Below, in pieces: positions 11,621-23,302 of a DNA stretch of 64,000 bases. The DNA is taken from the NCBI GenBank assembly GCA_002224055.1, contig AZLU01000151.1, positions 36,257 to 100,256 on the forward strand, read 5' to 3'. Under the pieces are notes generated by a model. That model was not told where the DNA came from and ran no database searches. It worked only from the letters and a program-made list of their open reading frames with translations. The DNA is from Pezizomycotina sp. ARF18 (Eukaryota > Ascomycota). Made by a program: the position numbers and the translations under genes. The stretch's first letter is position 1; the number at the start of each line of letters is the position of its first letter.

Positions 11621-14594
11621 CTACTTCAAACCAAAGAACTTCTTTTTCTTCTTCTCCTTCTCCCCGTGCGGCTGCGGCGTGAGCCTGCCGGGAGACGAGC
11701 GGCCGCCGCTGATCTGCGTAGGCCCCTTGAAGCTGCTCGTACCCGCAGAAGGTCCCCGTTGGAGCTCATCGTTTGCTGCTGCGGCGCGTGGCCGGGGTTC
11801 GGACTAGGGCTCGGCCTCACATTACCCGTGCTCGCAGCTTTCGGGGGAGCTAGCGGCCTCGGTACGGGATCGGGCTCGTACAGGTGCTGCGGCGCCTTCG
11901 GCCGCATTTCGTTGGGTATGTCCGCGCCGAGCTTCAGCTCTCTCCTGTCGGCCCTCGCCAGCGACAGCTGCTCCAGGAAGAGGTCCGGGGTTATCATGTG
12001 CGACGAACCCAAGTAAACGTCGCGCACCGACTGCTGGGAGACCTCGTAGCACGACCGGGCCTCGGAAAACGTCGCGCCTCCCGCCACGAATACTATGACG
12101 CGCTGCCGCGGTTCTACGGCGGAAAGCCGCTGGCGGGTCCACGTGGGCTTCGCCGTGCGCAGTGACGCTTGCTGTGCGGACGCGGCGGCGGCGGCAGCCT
12201 CCTGTGCCGCATTAATGCCGCCGGGGTCGCGCGCGCTTTCCGAAAAGGGAAATAGCTCGGGGTCTAGCGTGCCCTTGACGTGCTCCTCCAGCATCTTCTT
12301 CACTTCCGGAACGAAGCGAGATAGCTCCTGACCTCGGGAACCGGTGGAGGGTTTACCGGTGGCTTTTTGTAGCCGGGACGTTGGGGTCCTTTAGCCGCTT
12401 GACGACCCTGGCCCCTATAAGGTCCAGGTTAGATAGCGCATTTCTTATCTTCCCCTGTATCTGAGCGTGCTTGCACAGCTTCTCGATATCCGGACCAAGA
12501 AGTCCGTCCCGCCACAGGAGGTAGAGTATTATAAGTCTTAAACGGTCATTGTTATGTCTAAAAATGGTAATAACATTCCACGTTAGTACGGCTAGAAGTT
12601 CGAAAACAAAAGCATATAATAATATAGCTAAATTTTTCAGCCATGTGGATGCAGGAGACATACTGAGTAGCAGGGCTATCTAGTAACGCGACCAATTGAT
12701 CTGTTACGCCTTTTAGCTTGTCGTTGTTTGAGTCTAGCCCCGTTGCTAGATTCTAAATGTGCAAACGTGGCTATTTAGCTTTCCGGATTGTGGTTAATTG
12801 TACGGTTAAGGAAACGTACCTGTTCAAGATCTGCGGTGTCAGGCAAAGCGTGCTGCTGGAATATAGCCATACTGTCTTGCGCCATTGTGAGGTGAAGAGA
12901 ATATGCAGCTTTCATCTCGGCGAATTGAGGCAGGTTGGCCAACATCTCTTTGATAGCGAAGACTGTATTGGCACCTTGGCTGTATAGCAAGAAAAAAATC
13001 AGTAAAGACAAGATGAAGAATGTTAGTTCCCATGAAAAGTTTTCCGATCAACAAAATGACCATAACATGCGTAGTAAGGTTACGAACACATTTGAAAAAT
13101 TAGGGTTATCTTTTCGAAATTTCTCAAAGTCGGCCATGAGTTGTCCTATAGCTTCCGTCATATGTTTGTGCCTGACGCTGACCCATATCTTGTCGTCCTC
13201 GGTAATTTCCATTTCTTTTCTTTCCGTGCCCGTACCTTCTTCAACATCGGCCGTATAAGTGATCTTATCATCATCCCTGATTGGCAGTAGGTCGTGTGCC
13301 ATGGCCTGGTACGTGAACTCGTGCAAGAAAGGGGCGTATGGATCTAAACTTCTGTCGACGATGAAAAGAACTCCTCTGGGTCTCGTCTTGTCCTCGGGCG
13401 GCCACGATTCTCCCTCTACGTTTCTCATATACGCTTGATAGTTTTCCAGCTCCCGTTGGACGAACGAGGCGAGCATTTGCGGCAGTTGTCGTGCGCGGTG
13501 TGTAAGGTATGGGCTACGGAAGTATCTTATGACGGGGAATTCGTTCAAGGTCGCGCATACAGCTAGAATCTATGAACCGTTAATAAAAAGGGACATCCTC
13601 GCGTTTATACAAGCCTATAAGATGACAAGACGGAATTTTGCTCTACCTTCTTCGCTGTGTCCCGAAACTCTTGCATCGCCAAATCGTCGCATCCGGGATG
13701 GTAGAACGGGTAAAACTGCTTTGGGTCTCTGAAGGTGAAAACGTGCGATTCTCTCGAAAAGAAGTTTATGGGTAGGGTCCTTTCGCTCCGTATCCATTCC
13801 TGCTGCTTGCTTTCGTAGAGCATTCTGGCGATCTTGGACCCAAGTTCGTCCGGGAGAACTGTTCATTGAGAGCGATTGTTTAGCTGCCGAGCGACATGGG
13901 ACACGCAGTGAATAGATTAGCAGTTGAGAGTTTTACCAGTTGTCCATAGAATGTGTGCGGCAGCATATCGAGGTTTCGGTCGATTAAAGTCCGTTATTAA
14001 ACAGTCCACAACGTGCGGCAATGGCGAAAGGATGTAGACGGCTTCAAAGTCGGCGCGGGACGTCCGCTTGCTCTCGATCTCCTCGACAGCTATTTTATAA
14101 GTAGGTTCAAATTTAGCACACTCTCAAGTTAAACAAAAGTATAAAACAGCTGCTCACCAAAACCAACTCATATCCCCGCAGCAGAATATTAACGTACCTG
14201 ATATGTTCTGGTCTAATATTTTATCCACATGCACAACGCTCTCAACGAGCTGTTTGGACTCGGCGTCGAGTATGACGTATCTCCACTAATTCAGATCCGA
14301 CGTCAGTAGCGAAATTCCGGTGCAAAACAAGAGGTAACAAAAATTCGGAAACCAGGTCAGAAATTCGCTAACGGTCGAATCGTACCAAATGCCTTGGCTC
14401 TATCTGGACGGCCTTAATGATAACTGAAAATCGACAACAAAACTTTTGTTAGCACAAAGAAATCTACGCTGAAAGTGCCTCCTTAAGATCATCCTGTGTC
14501 AGAAGAAACGACCGCACTCCCACTGCCGCCTGAGTATAATAAGTATAAGACACACCGTACCATCTCGTTGAAGATCTATGAGAGAGGACACCAT
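11621..14594 (-). CDS. SEC1: Sec1/Munc18 family exocytic SNARE regulator
   Basis: SM proteins clasp syntaxin/SNARE bundles; Sec1 promotes fusion of secretory vesicles at the plasma membrane. Start ATG 14592-14594 opens MVSSLIDLQRD, joined to VIIKAVQIEP and then LWRYVILDAESKQLVESVV. Later landmarks are AVYILSPLPHVVDCLI, FFSRESHVFTFRDP, GVLFIVDRSLDPYAPFLHE, DDKIWVSVRHKHM, EAYSLHLTMAQ-like and NNDRLRLIILYLLWRDG. The C-terminal domain has RQRVIVFVAGGATFSEAR and ends in a lysine-rich FFGLK tail at TAG 11621-11623. Clear introns: 14424-14560, 14286-14385, 14090-14197, 13859-13936, 13570-13646, 12753-12819 and 12558-12663 (TACTAAC branch), with one more near 12980-13070. The frame breaks near 12370 and twice in the last 120 bases. 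It lies head to head with SUV3 across 1.5 kb. The plasma-membrane paralogue (Sec1 rather than Sly1, Vps33 or Vps45) is chosen from the DRSLDPYAPF and SRSCYEVS-type motifs. Confidence 0.9.
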
Positions 14595-15181
14595 TGTTCC
14601 TCGTGGGAGATTACGCCTCGGTTTCCGCTAATAGAGCTTTGAATTTTCGGATACTTTTGTGAGAATTGAGATCCTTATTTTCGAGGATGACCTTTTCTAC
14701 GTGAAGAACGTGCGACGAAATGACGGCTGACGGCACGTAGGATACGACTATGAACCTAGAAGCAGCCGATCGTCTAGATTAATAGGACTATTGCTGCGAA
14801 ATATCACGTAGGAGGTGAAGGAGAAGGAGAAGGAGGAGGAGGAGGAGGAGGAGGAGGAGGAGGAGCGATTTTCGCATGGTGCAGGTTCTGGAGTCTAAGA
14901 AAGTAACTCACACGTTCAGGAGTTAATGGACGGTTAAGAAGGGAAGCGATCCGCCAGTTGTTTTTCCGTGTCTCTTTAGGATGGATCGACCTCCGCAAGA
15001 TAGACTTGAACGTCCCAGGGGTCCCAGGGGTCCCAGCAAATAAACGGTAAAGAACCTCAGCAGGGGTGCTTTTTACTTCTGTGATGACACGAAAGAGTCC
15101 GAAAGAGAGTGCAGGTTTAGGTGTTTGTTTCTTGTTAAGAAATCTTTTGTCTCGTGCCGGAGAAAGGAGATAGATGGAATA

Positions 15182-15217
<36 letters not shown>

Positions 15218-16081
15218 GGCGGTGGAGCTACGTAGCTCTAAAAATGGCAGACATACACTCTCTCTTAATACTACTTACTTAGTAGTAGCAGTAGTTAGGG
15301 GAAGGAGAGAGGAAGAAGAAAAGGGTAAAAAGGCTTCGTTGGGATTAGGCGACCACCCGGGGGGGAACATAAAATATACGCACAAGCGAAATACTCTACT
15401 TTAGATTATTATTACTTTTTTTTTTTTATTTTTTATTTTTTATTTTATTTTCTTCTTCTTATCGGCCTAAAAATTTTCACGATACGCCTTTTTTTTTTTT
15501 TTTTTATCGGCGAAAGTTACTAAATTTCATACCTCTCTCCAACTATACAAATCATCACCTATCAATTGTACATAAATATATATATATACATATCACCGAC
15601 GTCTGTAACGTCGCCAGTATCATACTCCAAGTTGCATACTCATACGACCTTGTCTATCATTCTCGCTTCATTTGAGGGTTTGCAGACCCTCAATTCCTCT
15701 GTCGCAACCGGAGCTAGAAATTCGAAAGAGGATCGCCTAAAGGTTACCAGCTAGCAGTTTCTTTTCTAAATCGGTGTTTGTCAAAACTCGTCGTCGAGAT
15801 GAGCTACATTGGCTAAAAGTCTACGAGTCGCTGCCCCTTCGATAGTAGCTGGAACATTCTTCATCCAATTTCCTCCGCTATTTAGTTGCGAAAGCCGGGA
15901 ATTTGTTTGCTTTTCAGCGCACGGCGAGCTGTGTGTGTGGCGACTGTCATAGCTTGAATTCATCTGAGAGCTACCATTTCTAGAGAGGATCCACCGAAAC
16001 TACACTACACAACTTATAATAATAATTAGCATCAACATAGCGTCGAAAACATAACCAAAGAAAACCCATACAAATAACAAA
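14595..16081. promoter_or_regulatory. Divergent SEC1 / SUV3 intergenic region
   Basis: Shared upstream region of two divergently transcribed housekeeping genes. It holds a GGA microsatellite (about 14811-14865), a triplicated GTCCCAGGG unit (about 15013-15036), poly-T/poly-A (15182-15218) and T-rich tracts at 15416-15450 and 15489-15506. No discrete promoter element can be proved. Short open frames here have no recognisable homology. Confidence 0.45.
14811..14865. repeat. GGA/AGG trinucleotide microsatellite
   Basis: Near-perfect (GGA)n run upstream of SEC1. In the reverse frame it would encode poly-proline, but no gene is supported there. Confidence 0.85.
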
Positions 16082-19000
16082 ATGTTACGATCGCTGGCGA
16101 CGCAGACAACAAAGTTCCGCACCGCCTACGTCTGCTCTTCCTGCCTGGGGAGAACACTGGCAGGTAGGGAAGCGCTGAACATATGGCAGGCCCGAAAACC
16201 GACGGTCAACCCGAGCAGGTCCGCACGCGGGTGGGACACCTGAACAGGGACAGGCAGAAGAAGATCAAATGGGACAAGAAGGTTAGCCGGCGCGGATTAG
16301 CCAGGACCTGCAGAGGAACTTCCAGCACGTCGCAAAGTGGCAAAGAACCAGGACCCCGCCGTCGAACCGAACAACTTCAGGCTGCTGAAACTGCTGACGG
16401 ACAGGCTGCTGTACCACATGCCACCGTCCCCCAGCCAAAGTAATTTGGTCCCCTGGACGACGTACTCCCTCGACGGTTCCAGCCAGATCTGCTGGCACAA
16501 TAAGATAGACTACGACAGGGACCCCCAGGAGTACTGCCGACTTTACCAGGGGTTCGCCAAGACGATCTTCGAACGGGTCCTCGAGCCCAAAAAGGCCTTG
16601 AGCGATGGTGGCCACCGCTTTAAGGCGCCGAACATGAACGCCTTCAAAGACGCGTACATATCCCTAGGTCTGGGCGGCATCGACGGGATGATGAAGGCGT
16701 ATTTCCGGATCTTCAAGCTGGACAACAGGGCTCAGCCCAAGATTGCTACGACGCTAAAACCGGAGAGCTTTTACAACCAATTCCGGTACCCGATCGAGTG
16801 GTACCCCGAGGCGCGCCGCATGGAGAGGACGTGGCACCTTCACATCGGTCCGACAAACAGCGGAAAGACGTACAACGCTCTCAAAAGGCTAGAAGAAAGC
16901 GGTAACGGCGTCTACGCGGGACCCTTGCGTCTCTTAGCGCACGAGGTCTACACCCGTTTCAATAACAGGGGCATACCCTGTAACCTTGTCACCGGCGAGG
17001 AGATGCGTTTGATATCGGATGACTGCAGGATGAGTGCGTGCACCGTCGAAATGACACCTCTGCACCAGGACATGGAAGTGTGCGTTCTCGATGAGATACA
17101 GATGCTTGCCGACCCGGACCGCGGCAACGGGTGGACGAACACCTTGCTCGGCGTCAGGGCGAAGGAAATTCACCTCTGCGGGGAGGTCCGCACGAAGAAT
17201 ATCATCCAGAGGCTGGCCAAGCTTACCAAGGAGAAGCTAGTCATCCACGAATACAAGCGGTTAGGGCCACTGCAGGTCGAACCACTCCCTATCCAAAGTT
17301 GGGACGATCTTATGCCCGGCGATGCTGTTATCGGATTTTCGAGAGCCCAGCTGTTTGCTCTCAAGAACGCCATAGAGGCCCGAGGACGGTTCAAATGCGC
17401 TATCGTATACGGCAATCTCCCAGCAGAGGTAAGGGCGGAGCAAGCACGGCTTTTCAATGACCCCACAAGCGGCTATGACATTATTGTAGCGTCTGATGCG
17501 ATCGGAATGGGTCTGAACTTGTAGGTTTCCTCATTAAAATTTTCTCTTTTCTTAGAAAGCTCATCTTAGCTATTGGCTTGCACATATTTTTACGCTGCTG
17601 TACCTGCTTGCTAATCAAAAATGATGTGTAGGAGCATCCGTCGTGTAGTGTTCAGCATGATGGCTAAATTCGACGGTCTCAAGGTCGTAAACCTCACGGT
17701 TCCTCAAACACTCCAGATCGCAGGAAGAGCCGGACGGTATAAATCCGCACAAGACGATGTGAAGAAAGACGACGCGGAAAGCTCCACAGCTGCTACTACT
17801 GATGATAAACCCCAAGATGCTCCGCTCGCCGAAAACACCGAAAAGGAAGGGATACAACCACTGGGACCGCTGCCAGGCTCGAGGACCGTAGGCTACGTCA
17901 CCTCGCACGTGGACGGCAACTGCCACAGGTTTCTGGGCAGAAGCATGGGGCGCGCCGCCGAATCCATCGACAAGGCCGTGATCCAGCCGAGTACCAACGC
18001 CGTCATCAATTTCGCCGCCATATGCCCGGATAACATCCCCTTTTCCTCCGTCCTCATGTGCTTGCTGAAGATGACGCAGGGCAGCCAGCACTTTGAGTTC
18101 TCCGATTCCAGGGATATTTTAGAAGCCGCCGAAATTCTGGACGAGGTCGAGGGCTGGACATGACGGAACGGTACACACTTGCGCTTGCACCCGTCAAGAC
18201 CCGCTCCGTCCGCTTCGTCGCCGCGTACTTGGGTTTCGCGCGCGCCGTCGAGGCGCGGCAGCTCATCAGCATCGAAGACGTCCCGACGTCGACCTGGAAG
18301 CCCTCGACGACGCCGCCGACGGTTCCGTCAGCATAGGCGACCAACTCAAGCGCCTCGAGGAGCTGCACCAGGTTTTCATACTCTACATGTGGCTGTACTA
18401 CCGCTTCCAGCACGTCTTCGGCTCCCCGCAGACGGTCGTCGACCTTAAGGAATCCTGCGAGCAGATGATCCAGCAGCTGCTGACGGAGAAGAGGAAGTTC
18501 GCGTCCCTCGAGCAGCAGCAGAAGCTGCAGAGCCGGAAGGACGATTTGTTCGGCGACGCGAACAACCCGCTGAGGTCGACGACGCTGCCGATGGGCGACA
18601 TGCACCAGCGGTCGATACTCAGCGCTGCGGCGGCGCTTAGGCGGAAGGAGGCGGAGAACAGCGCGGACTTGCTGCACATACGCTACCCGGACGGGCGCGT
18701 AGCCGAGCGCGGGCTCGATAATGAATTCGAGGAGCGCGACATGAAAGAGCTCTCCGGCGAGTTCGACGAGCTCGCCAGGGCCGTCGACGAAGAGATGAAG
18801 GAAACCAGGGATGCTTCGCGGGGCGCTGGCTTTAGGTTTAATCCGGAAATTTTCCAAAAGAGAAACGCGTACCAACTTAAGAAGCCGGAGCTGGGCCGCC
18901 CGAAGTCGTCGCGGACGCCCCACCTACGACCGCTGGCGAGGAGCGTCGGCAGACCGAGCCGGGATGAAGTGCTCGAGGTGTACGACCCGGACATCAAGGA

Positions 19001-19109
19001 GCCGGAGAAACCGACGTTCAGGCGCTTCACGATGCCCTTTAACCGAAATCAAATCAATTTTAGCAATGAGGTACCGACCTCTGAACCTGAAAAGTTGAAG
19101 GATGCCTGA
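16082..19109 (+). CDS. SUV3: Mitochondrial ATP-dependent RNA helicase Suv3
   Basis: Suv3 is the helicase of the mitochondrial degradosome, unwinding RNA for 3'-5' decay. The N-terminus from ATG 16082 (MLRSLATQTTKFRTAYV) is basic, hydroxylated and lacks acidic residues, as expected of a presequence. Motifs: Walker A HIGPTNSGKTYNAL (about 16840), DEIQML (about 17089), GMGLNLSIRRVVF spanning intron 17521-17631, and QIAGRAGRY (motif VI, about 17717). A SUV3 C-terminal segment (LHQVFILYMWLYYRF, about 18365) follows. An unusually long charged extension of about 200 residues then runs to the stop at 19107-19109. Frame breaks: twice between about 16253 and 16335, at GGG 18151-18153 (VEG/LDMTERYTL) and at CCC 18282-18284. 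Each is mended by one added base. The catalytic core is intact in one 395-residue frame. Confidence 0.93.
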
Positions 19110-20013
19110 TTTTTTATGGTATTATTTATTGTATATAGAGTAGAATTTGTGTGTAAATAAGTATCTACCTCAAAAATTTTTATCGAAAAATGTTGAACGG
19201 TAAGCATCCATATTAAACAAAGTAAAAGCTTCTTGTAATATAAAATCATGTATACTATATCTGTATATATATTTGTTCTTCAACTACCTCCACACTGAAC
19301 AAAGAATGATGTTATGGGGACAGTGTATATATCGAGGATTGAGAAAGGAAGGGTAGCAGCAATCATGATAAGGCCTTTATTATATTATTGTTTCTTATAA
19401 CACCGTAAACAATCCATCCCTATGTTTCTCAAAAACATGTATAGACTTCTCAGTCAATTCTTTTTTTTTTTCTGGAGGTAGACAAAGAGACCTTCGTCGT
19501 ATACGACAACTAAATACTGGTGATAATGCTTTGACCCTTGCGTTGAGACACAAAATCATCACCAACAACATTAAGTATGGATGAACAACCGTGCTCACGT
19601 AGGAAACGACGAAAGAAAGTAGAAGAAAATTCTGTATTCAAGATTCAACATGCGCCAGTTTCGCCCCCCAAAAGAAACCAAGGGTGAGAAAAATCCACCT
19701 CTCCTATCACCCAACTCAAAAAAAAAAAAAAAAAAGCAATAAAAAAGACTACTTGTATGTACAAAATGAAACCCCTTTCGTCGCTAATAAAAGAGAAAAA
19801 AAAATAAGATCATCAACTATTATTACAAAAAATATATCCTAATGTTAAATCATGATTGAGGAGAAGAGTGAATGGTGAAGTGGTTGTTGCGAGGGATGCG
19901 GTAGTGGGCAAAGGGAGAGAGGAGATGTTCCAGAAAACGAAACCAAGCCTTTTAGAAAGGACGAAAAAGTCAAGAAGGAAAAGGATTAATGTTTAAATTT
20001 GGCAAATCCCTTA
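19110..20013. other. Convergent SUV3 / ESA1 3' regions
   Basis: AT-rich tail-to-tail region with A runs (19719-19735) and no coding potential beyond chance frames. It probably carries both 3' UTRs. Confidence 0.6.
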
Positions 20014-21994
20014 CTACCAATTCCACGTCTTCGACTGAGCGCTGAAAACCGGTGGCTTCCAGACAAGCTTGCTTGGGTCAATGCTCCGTTTACCCTTGAG
20101 CTTCTGCTTCTCGAGGAGCTTTTCGCGCTGGGCAAGGACGCCGTCCGTTAGGCAGATGACGTATTGACCTTTCTGTAAAGACAAAGAGGGAAAAAAATCA
20201 GCAATCATTTTAAGTAGATAGAGGATATACATAGATATTAGAAGAAAGAGGGAGGGGAGGCTTACGTAGTATTTAATCATATTAAGATTCTGAAGCGTGT
20301 GCACGACATCATTAGTGGTCATGGCAAGCTTGGATGCGATCTCGTCGACGGATATTTCACCCTTAGTGTCTTTTAACTCCAATAGCAGTTCTACGATCGT
20401 CTCCTGCCAGAAGGCGCGGTAACCCAGCAGGCCGAGATCGCTGAGCGGTTTTTCGGGGCTGCCGAGCTTGTTTTCACGCTTCGAGAGCTCGTACGAGAAA
20501 GCGATGAGCAGCCGACCGAAACCCGTCCTCTGGTGCTGCGGTAGCGTCAGGATACACGCGACGTTGTAGTTCTCCGCCGATTCTTTTTCCTTTGAGAAGT
20601 AGCCGACGAGGTGGTGACCATACCCGTCCCTCACGGTCATGCAGTAGAACAGGAAAGGGTCGACGTCGTAGTAGAGCGTCTTGTGATCCAGGAAGCATTT
20701 CGATAACAGGCACAGGTTCCTACACCAAGTGCGCTGCCGCCTCCCGTCGATCTCGAAAAAGGAAATGTGCTCGTCGCGGTAAATCTCGTTGCCCGGGGGG
20801 TGGAAGAGCTCGCACTTCAGCCGGTGCCGCTCGTACTGCCTCTTCTCGCCAAAGTACGACAGGCAGAACTCGCAGATGAATATGACTTCCTCCTCGGTGA
20901 ACTCGATCGGGTAGGGCGAAAAGTACCAAGTTTCGACTTCGTGCTTCCCTATTTGCAGCTTCGTCAAGTTTCGTACCCTAGCCACCTCGTGCGCGCTCTG
21001 CGTCATCGAACCCGACGTCCGCAGCTTCTCGATCTCTTTTTCCTTCGAAAAGTTTTCGGGCTCCACGTCGGTCTTGGTAGGGTCCAGCTGGGGCGCCACT
21101 ACGGCACCACCGGGAGTCTCCACGACCTCAATGTCATTGTTTTCGCTCCTGGGCGTGGGGGCCGGCACGGATCCGTCCCTCGATGGTACCCTGTTGTCGT
21201 CGTTCTCCTTGCCTGCAAACCTCGCGCGTTTTGGTGCCTTTGCGGGTCCTGGCGTGTTTGCTGCATCCGGTGTCGAAGCTATGCTGTCCCTCGCCGCACG
21301 TTTCTTCAGGTTCTTAGGTATTTTAGACTTGTCGCCGCCACCTTCGCTCTTGGATGCGCCGCCGGCCTTCTTAAGGGCCGGCTTTTCAGGAGCTGGTAGC
21401 TCTGCAGGTCTCGACAGGTCTAGCCGATCCTCCTTGACCCATTCGTCCAGACGCTATAACGCAAAAGAGATACGAAGGTTAGCCACTTACTTTTCCCCTC
21501 TTATCCTTCATACTAATCAACACAAATATTTAAAGTAGCATACCTTATTGAAATCTTCATAGTGAACGTAGAAGACCGGTGCTCCCTTTCTTGTCTGTAT
21601 CGATAATATCTCCGCTTTTCTCTGCTCGCCGTTCTTCTCGACCCAACACTTGACTCCTATCCTGTTCGTTTTTGAAATTGGTATCTCGTTAGCAGATAGC
21701 CAAAATTAGAGATCACGTGATAATACACCGAATTAGGTATAGTGGGTTATTTTCAAATCAGGAATAGTGTCTATAAACTCTCCACAAACTTCACCGCCAA
21801 GAAAACCGCCAAGAAGATTCACCGACAGGTAAATTACTTAAGTAGTGTGGATAGTTGGAGAGGGCCAAAAAAAAAAAAAAAAATAGAAAAATAAAAAATA
21901 AAAAAAATAACAAACCTCAGTTCTTCCACCTTCAGCTTCGCCAGTATCACCTCCTTCTCTTGCGGAGGTTCGCTGATGTATCAGCAGTAACCAT
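20014..21994 (-). CDS. ESA1: Esa1, MYST histone acetyltransferase (NuA4 catalytic subunit)
   Basis: Acetylates H4/H2A tails as the NuA4 catalytic subunit (KAT5/Tip60 family). Four exons: 21916-21994, 21544-21661, 20266-21453 and 20014-20172. Exons 1-2 encode a chromo-barrel domain ([38 protein letters not shown]). A low-complexity Ala/Pro/Lys linker follows. The MYST domain has a C2HC zinc finger (CEFCLSYF...RHRLKC), the active-site stretch [13 protein letters not shown], acetyl-CoA loop [10 protein letters not shown] and catalytic-Glu region [11 protein letters not shown]. The C-terminus is KTWNW. The exons sum to 1,544 bases, one short of 515 codons. Exon 1 indeed needs one base near 21970 (MVTADTSA then [13 protein letters not shown]). 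This fits a single missing base in an otherwise intact gene of 514 residues. Confidence 0.95.
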
Positions 21995-23302
21995 TATTTC
22001 AGATGTCGTAGATTACCGTGGTGTGATTTTTTTGATGAAAATCGATGGTTTTTTGATGGAAATCGGAAGTTGAAGTTGATGTAATCGGGGAAGGGGGGGG
22101 TTTGTGATGATGACGATTCAAAGGGGAATGAATATATTAATATTATTAAAATAGAAAATTAAAAAAAAAAAAAAAAAATTCTTTCCAGGGATTACTTTTT
22201 AGCCTTCCTCTCCTCTTTAACTCTGTTTGGTTTGGTTGATGGGGGGAAAGGAAAGGGGAAAGGAAAGGGGAAAGCAGCGGCGACTGCGGAGGGAAAAAGT
22301 TCCAGAAAGCAGCGATTATAAGAGGAAACAGCACGTACATGTAAAGGTGGGCTGCATATGAAAGTCCGTGCAACCATCAAAGCTGCATGGAGGAGATTCA
22401 CGGGCAAAAGGTCTTCTATCAGATTACTTGGCTACTGTAAACCACCCCTTGAATCGTTCTATCTACATTAAGCATATACATGCAGTAAGACTATTTCTAT
22501 CTAATTCAGTTTTGTCTATATAATATTATCGTTGTTGAGTGGTAAAAACCCATGACCGATAGGAAGCTGCATGCTCCCCGGCGTTTCCATGAAAATGTTT
22601 ATAAATTAAAAGTACATAAGAGCGATAACAGACAACAGAACTGCAACCGTCCACTCATAACTCCATAATATGGGGTAAAAAAAGGAAAGGAATGAGAAGA
22701 CAGAGAAAAGAAGATAAGCTGTAATATGTACGAGCAACGACATCATCAAGGAGAGACAAAAGGGGAGATGCGTTTGAAAGATGGAGAGAATGACGGAGGG
22801 ATGGTTATCTAATGTATAATAGCAAAGAGGGTCAAAAAGAGATAAAAATAATAATGAAAAGCAATTGGATGCTCAAAGGAGAAAGCAAAGAAATTAACAT
22901 ATGCTATTATAAATACCTCCTGGAAAAAAGACAACAGAGCGCTATGACTGTATATGAATGCAAGGAAGAAAAGAAGGCCATAAACCAAAAAGTGAGGAAG
23001 TCTTTTTATGGAAAAGCTGGAAAGGAGAGAAGGTAAGCAGGATGCTTTTGGGTAAAAAAACACGCAGAAACACGCAGACCATACCGATGCAGTGAAATAG
23101 ACTAAATAGGGAATATATATGTATTGCAAATGGCAAAGAAAATTCAAAATAAAAGGGTATATAAAGAAGAAATAGTATGAGAAGTGTCGTAAGAGGAGTA
23201 TTGGTAGGTCGAGCAAAGATTTTAAGCAGGCAAGGGGCCTAAGGAAGGGAATATTGTGCGTGGCGCGGGAGTTGATGTATCTTTTTTGGTAACACGTAAT
23301 CG
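21995..23302. other. Spacer upstream of ESA1 / downstream of F-box gene
   Basis: AT-rich with purine-rich GGGGAAAGGAAA repeats (22238-22275) and poly-A runs (22161-22177). Two opposed open frames (22809-23309 minus, 22812-23036 plus) have biased, low-complexity translations and no known motif; I do not call them. Confidence 0.55.

Noticed and set aside
20767-21399. 210-codon plus-strand open frame over ESA1
   Set aside because: Antisense to the chromo-barrel/MYST coding exons; GC-rich codon use produces the long frame.
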